Part shown: positions 60,568 through 64,000 of the stretch, one piece after another
Layout of the letters: each line of letters begins with the position of its first letter
Position numbering within the stretch: position 1 is the first letter of the stretch
Source: Corynebacterium sp. SCR221107
GTDB taxonomy: Bacteria > Actinomycetota > Actinomycetes > Mycobacteriales > Mycobacteriaceae
DNA length: 64,000 nucleotides
Direction: 5' to 3'
NCBI RefSeq assembly: GCF_027886475.1
Contig: NZ_CP115670.1
Coordinates: forward strand, 868,001-932,000
The notes under the pieces: model-generated
The model's input: only the letters and a program-made list of their open reading frames with translations
What the model was told of the DNA's origin: nothing
Databases searched by the model: none
Program-made: the position numbers and the translations under genes

Positions 60568-61664
60568 ATCTGCGCTTTCTGCTCGGAATACTATGTGGAA
60601 AAAGGAATTCCAACGAGGACTAAGAAGGGGGACTTCGCGGGCGTGGTTAACACGCCGACACAACTGTGAACCAATACTAGGGCGTGAACGCAGGCGAACT
60701 CCTCCCCAAGCCCACTGAGCAATCCGCGCCGGATGCTGCCTTGAGCAATCTTTGCAAGCTCGGCGAAATTATTTGCAAAACTACGAGGTGGCATGCGGTG
60801 TTTTCGTCGACTCTTCAGCTGGACTTGCCAATGTGCCGGGGTTTCTTAGTAATTGGTGATGTTACCGTCTGTTGCCCTGTTTTTACTATCTGGGAGAGAA
60901 ATTTAACCCCACATTCGTGTCAAGAAACTTTGCAAGTTTCACCGATGGGAATCGCGTGGTCAAGGATGAGTCCTGTTGTCTGGCCACATCGCCGAATTTG
61001 ACCCACATTCGTGGGGTGTAAATGGATGATGTTGTCTACCAGCGATCTAAGGCGTGGGTTGTGGAATGAGGGGCGGGTATTGGGGGTGAGGCGGGGGTAG
61101 CTGCGGGGTGGCCTTTCGTGGCGATTTTTAACTTTGCAAATTCTCTTGTTGTGTGAATCACAAAATTTGCTACAATGTGCACAGCCCCACGCAAATCCTT
61201 GGCTATCGCCTTGAAAATCAAGTCGGATAGGCGAGGTGAAAGCAGAGCACATGCAGTGAAACTGCACGGTAAGGGCAGTGTAAAGGCAAGGCTATTGCTT
61301 GTATGGCTTCTTGGCTTCGCTGGACCAGGGCGTGTTAATATCCCGCATAAATTTCGGGAAAACTTCATATTTTTACGTCGCTCCGTCGCAGGGGTAGGGC
61401 GCGGCTAGGAAGGAACTAGCAGCGCGCGCCCCTTGGTGCAAGAATGGTTGGCAATCCCACAATTTTCGCGCGCTAATCCGTAATTAATTGCGGCCCAGGT
61501 GGCGTTATGGGCGGTCCATTGTGTGGTCCGCGCCCGCAGCGCGCCGTTATTGTGCACGGGTTGACAGCGGCTGGCGCGCATCGCGCCGGTTGCTGAGGAT
61601 TGAGCGATTTGGAAGTCGACCCAAGACTTCTGCATGTAAGTAAGAACAGATTGAAAGGGAAGCT
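60568..61664. promoter_or_regulatory. serC-gltA divergent region with RamB-like motifs
   Basis: About 1.1 kb without a convincing gene. TTTGCAA cores occur at 60751, 60772, 60929 (AAACTTTGCAAGTTTC) and 61133 (AACTTTGCAAATTC), and AAATTTGCTAC at 61163. C. glutamicum gltA is known to be controlled by RamB and GlxR; these sites fit the RamB core. A GTGTGAATCACAAA string at 61151 is only a partial CRP/GlxR match. No ORF in this gap has a supported start. Confidence 0.55.
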
Positions 61665-62957
61665 GTGGCTACTGAAAACAAGGATAAGGCTGTACTTCAC
61701 TACCCTGGTGGCGAGTTCGAGATGGACATCATCAAGGCCACCGAGGGTAATGACGGTATTGTTCTGGGCAACATGCTTGCGCAGACCGGTCTGGTTACCT
61801 TCGACCCGGGCTACGTCAGCACCGGTTCGACCGAGTCCAAGATCACCTACATCGATGGTGATCAGGGCATCCTGCGCCACCGCGGCTACGACATCGCGGA
61901 TCTGGCTGAGAACGCAACCTTCAACGAGGTTTCCTACCTGCTGATCAAGGGTCACCTGCCCAATCAGGAGGAGCTGCACGCCTTCAACGCTGAGATTCGC
62001 CACCACACCCTGCTGGATGAGGACTTCAAGAGCCAGTTCTCCATCTTCCCGCGTGACGCACACCCGATGGCTGTGCTCGCTTCCTCGGTGAACATTTTGT
62101 CCACCTACTACCAGGATCAGCTCGATCCGCTGGATGAGGAGCAGCTCGACAAGGCAACCGTGCGCCTGCTGGCCAAGGTGCCGATGCTGGCCGCTTACGC
62201 ATACCGCGCATCCAAGGGTGCTCCGTACATGTACCCGGACAACTCCCTGAACGCTCGCGAGAACTTCCTGCGCATGATGTTTGGTTACCCGACCGAGCCT
62301 TATGAGGTTGACCCGGTCGTGGCGAAGGCTCTGGACAAGCTGCTCATCCTGCACGCTGACCACGAGCAGAACTGCTCCACCTCTACCGTCCGCATGATCG
62401 GCTCCGCCCAGGCGAACATGTTCGTCGCCATCGCCGGTGGCATCAACGCCCTGTCTGGCCCCCTGCACGGTGGCGCAAACCAGGCCGTGCTCGAGATGCT
62501 GGAGAAGATCGCAGCCAACGGCGGTGACGCAACCGACTTCATGACTCGCGTCAAGAACAAGGAAAAGGGCGTTCGCCTGATGGGCTTCGGCCACCGCGTA
62601 TACAAGAACTACGACCCTCGCGCTGCCATTGTCAAGGAGACCGCTCACGAGATCATCGACCACCTCGGTGGCGACCCGATGCTCGACCTGGCAATGGATC
62701 TGGAGAAGATCGCCCTCGAGGACGAGTACTTCGTTTCCCGTAAGCTGTACCCGAACGTGGACTTCTACACCGGCCTCATCTACCGCGCCATGGGCTTCCC
62801 GACGGACTTCTTCACCGTCTTGTTCGCCATCGGCCGCCTCCCGGGGTGGATCGCGCAGTACCGTGAGCAGCTGGCGACCACTACCAAGATCAACCGCCCG
62901 CGTCAGATCTACACCGGTGAGACCCTACGCAAGGTCACCCCGCGTGAGGAGCGCTAA
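61665..62957 (+). CDS. gltA: Citrate synthase
   Basis: 430 residues, type II (bacterial, hexameric) citrate synthase, joining acetyl-CoA and oxaloacetate (EC 2.3.3.16). Start at GTG 61665 after GAAAGGGAAGC. Active-site stretches: LHADHEQNCSTSTVRM (His), GPLHGGANQAVLEM (His), LMGFGHRVYKNYDPRA and, near the C-terminus, the second Arg region GRLPGWIAQYREQL. The N-terminal beta domain (KAVLHYPGGEFEMDIIKATE) is typical. First gene of the TCA cycle; the RamB-like sites upstream fit control by carbon source. Confidence 0.97.
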   Translation: MATENKDKAVLHYPGGEFEMDIIKATEGNDGIVLGNMLAQTGLVTFDPGYVSTGSTESKITYIDGDQGILRHRGYDIADLAENATFNEVSYLLIKGHLPNQEELHAFNAEIRHHTLLDEDFKSQFSIFPRDAHPMAVLASSVNILSTYYQDQLDPLDEEQLDKATVRLLAKVPMLAAYAYRASKGAPYMYPDNSLNARENFLRMMFGYPTEPYEVDPVVAKALDKLLILHADHEQNCSTSTVRMIGSAQANMFVAIAGGINALSGPLHGGANQAVLEMLEKIAANGGDATDFMTRVKNKEKGVRLMGFGHRVYKNYDPRAAIVKETAHEIIDHLGGDPMLDLAMDLEKIALEDEYFVSRKLYPNVDFYTGLIYRAMGFPTDFFTVLFAIGRLPGWIAQYREQLATTTKINRPRQIYTGETLRKVTPREER

Positions 62958-62972
62958 GAACATCCCGCTTCA

Positions 62973-63014
62973 TTGAGCACACGTTGACCCTATACAATGG
63001 GCGCGTGTGCTCAA
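62973..63014 (+). terminator. Hairpin between gltA and the FKBP gene
   Basis: TTGAGCACACG (62973-62983) pairs with CGTGTGCTCAA (63004-63014), 11 bp, followed by CGCGCGTTTGG. TATACAAT in the loop could serve as a promoter element for the next gene. Termination strength uncertain. Confidence 0.55.
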
Positions 63015-63080
63015 CGCGCGTTTGGGGGACCGATTCGGTTTCCCAAGATTCACTCATCATTTAAAAGGAGCATGTGACGT

Positions 63081-63440
63081 ATGGAAAAGCCACAGATTGA
63101 ACTCCCTGAGGGCCCGGCCCCAGAAGACCTCGTCATCACCGACCTCGTCGTGGGCGACGGCGTTGAGGCTCGCCCAGGCGGCCTCGTTGAGGTTCACTAC
63201 GTCGGCGTTGACTTCGAAAACGGCCAGGAATTCGACTCCTCGTGGGATCGTGGTCAAAGCATCGAATTCCCGCTGTCCGGCCTGATCGCTGGCTGGCAGG
63301 AAGGCATCCCAGGCATGAAGGTTGGCGGCCGTCGCCAGCTCGTCATCCCGCCGGAGGCAGCCTACGGCCCAGCAGGTGGCGGACACCCACTGTCCGGTCG
63401 CACCCTGGTCTTCGTCATCGACCTGCTCGACGCACGCTAG
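63081..63440 (+). CDS. fkpA: FKBP-type peptidyl-prolyl cis-trans isomerase
   Basis: 119 residues, one FKBP domain with no signal peptide, so cytoplasmic. Sequence runs VVGDGVEARPGGLVEVHYVG, FDSSWDRGQSIEFPLSGLIA, GWQEGIPGMKVGGRRQLVIP and PAGGGHPLSGRTLVFVIDLL, all core FKBP residues (Asp37-like, Trp59-like and the final Phe). Accelerates proline isomerisation during folding. ATG at 63081 follows AAAAGGAG. A similar single-domain gene lies next to gltA in C. glutamicum. Confidence 0.92.
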   Translation: MEKPQIELPEGPAPEDLVITDLVVGDGVEARPGGLVEVHYVGVDFENGQEFDSSWDRGQSIEFPLSGLIAGWQEGIPGMKVGGRRQLVIPPEAAYGPAGGGHPLSGRTLVFVIDLLDAR

Positions 63441-63483
63441 GACGCGCTCTTCCTCAAGCTTCCACATGCATGAGGAAATGACA

Positions 63484-63525
63484 AGGTCCGCAGCCACTCC
63501 TTTAGGGGAGGCTGCGGACCTTTGG
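63484..63525 (+). terminator. Terminator of the FKBP gene
   Basis: AGGTCCGCAGCC (63484-63495) and GGCTGCGGACCT (63510-63521) form a perfect 12-bp stem, followed by TTGG. It also lies near the 3' end of accDA on the opposite strand. Confidence 0.8.
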
Positions 63526-63663
63526 TCGTCGGAAAGCAATCATGCCACCGCGCACAAACCCGACTCAGTAACGTCTTCGGCTGGTTGAATTCGGGACGGA
63601 GGCGAAATGGCTATCGTGCGCGGGCGCAATCACCAGTGACATGAATTGGCGTTGCTGTGAGCG

Positions 63664-64000
63664 CTACTCGGCGGTGAGATGATCGGCGAGACGCTCATAG
63701 TGGCGGAAACGCTGCTCGCGACCCACGCGGCGCGGGTTATTCACCAGCTCCCAGAGCGCATAACTGATGTGATCGAGCACCGTAGAGATGAAGCCCTCGG
63801 GATCATCGGAGGCATCGGTTGTCTCGGGGATGATGCTGTCAATGATGCCTGCCTGCAGCAACGCATGGGCAGCGACCTTCTGCTCATCCATCATCTGCGG
63901 GGCATGCTCGGTGTCTCGATAGATGATCGCGGAGGCGCCCTCCGGTGGCAGCGGTGACAGCCAGGCGTTGCTGGTGGCCAGCACCTTATCGGACGGAAGC
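63664..64000 (-). CDS. accDA: Acetyl-CoA carboxylase carboxyltransferase, C-terminal part (cut by window edge)
   Basis: The last 112 residues of a gene that continues beyond the right edge. PPEGASAIIYRDTEHAPQMM, DEQKVAAHALLQAGIID and IIPE are the C-terminal region of the alpha (AccA-type) carboxyltransferase. In corynebacteria beta and alpha are fused as AccDA, which transfers CO2 to acetyl-CoA to give malonyl-CoA for fatty acid synthesis (EC 2.1.3.15). The family and gene position (after the FKBP gene) support accDA. The final part (RVGREQRFRHYERLADHLTAE) is a helical tail. The N-terminal two thirds are not in view. Confidence 0.85.
   Translation of the reverse strand, partial: LPSDKVLATSNAWLSPLPPEGASAIIYRDTEHAPQMMDEQKVAAHALLQAGIIDSIIPETTDASDDPEGFISTVLDHISYALWELVNNPRRVGREQRFRHYERLADHLTAE

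Noticed and set aside
61151..61164. GlxR/CRP-like site (GTGTGAATCACAAA) before gltA
   Set aside because: The half-sites are too close for the TGTGA-N6-TCACA operator, so I do not call it.

Overview
The window comes from a Corynebacterium. It carries a complete rRNA operon with no tRNA in the 16S-23S spacer, a tmRNA with a corynebacterial-type tag, and the genus-typical run rpf1, cspB, DUF2771, glutaminyl cyclase, DUF3027, TrmH-type methylase, DUF6928, sepH, serC, gltA, an FKBP isomerase and accDA (cut by the right edge). The species cannot be named from the sequence alone.

Layout. 0.2-3.8 kb: an Lrp/AsnC regulator divergent from a decayed MFS gene, then an ACMSD-like amidohydrolase. 4.0-7.2 kb: tmRNA, an MFS exporter with a small co-transcribed gene, and a divergent dihydrofolate-reductase-like gene. 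7.3-10.3 kb: a cobalamin riboswitch followed by the cobalt transporter cbiMNQO. 10.4-14.9 kb: an iron-siderophore ABC importer preceded by DtxR-like inverted repeats. 15.5-20.9 kb: 16S, 23S and 5S rRNA.

21-27.9 kb is a lower-GC accessory segment between two copies of a 112-bp direct repeat (108/112 identical). It holds relics only or mostly: the C-terminal end of a plasmid replication protein, an IS21-type element, a zinc-ribbon gene with an early stop, a fragment of a type I modification methylase, an intact HEPN-type protein, a perfect 20-bp-arm palindrome and a truncated serine recombinase. 28-32.4 kb: an aminotransferase and a GNAT acetyltransferase gene split by a 1750-bp IS481-type element with a 15-bp target duplication.

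35.3-43.2 kb is a catabolic cluster for N-methylhydantoin: a fused HyuA-HyuB ATP-dependent N-methylhydantoinase (38183), N-carbamoylsarcosine amidohydrolase (37740), monomeric sarcosine oxidase (35395) and an IclR regulator (43181). Together they convert N-methylhydantoin to glycine, formaldehyde, ammonia and CO2, the lower part of the creatinine deiminase route. No creatinine deiminase or transporter is present in the window. Both catabolic promoters share a CTATAGA motif. The cluster lies between an XPB-like helicase gene and a helicase-C-domain gene.

46-48.5 kb holds the monocarboxylate symporter mctC with its DUF485 partner; its upstream region and that of gltA share TTTGCAA motifs resembling RamB sites, which would tie acetate/pyruvate uptake to the TCA cycle. 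The right part (48.9-64 kb) is housekeeping: resuscitation factor, cold shock protein, purine permease, septation protein SepH, serine biosynthesis, citrate synthase and fatty acid synthesis.
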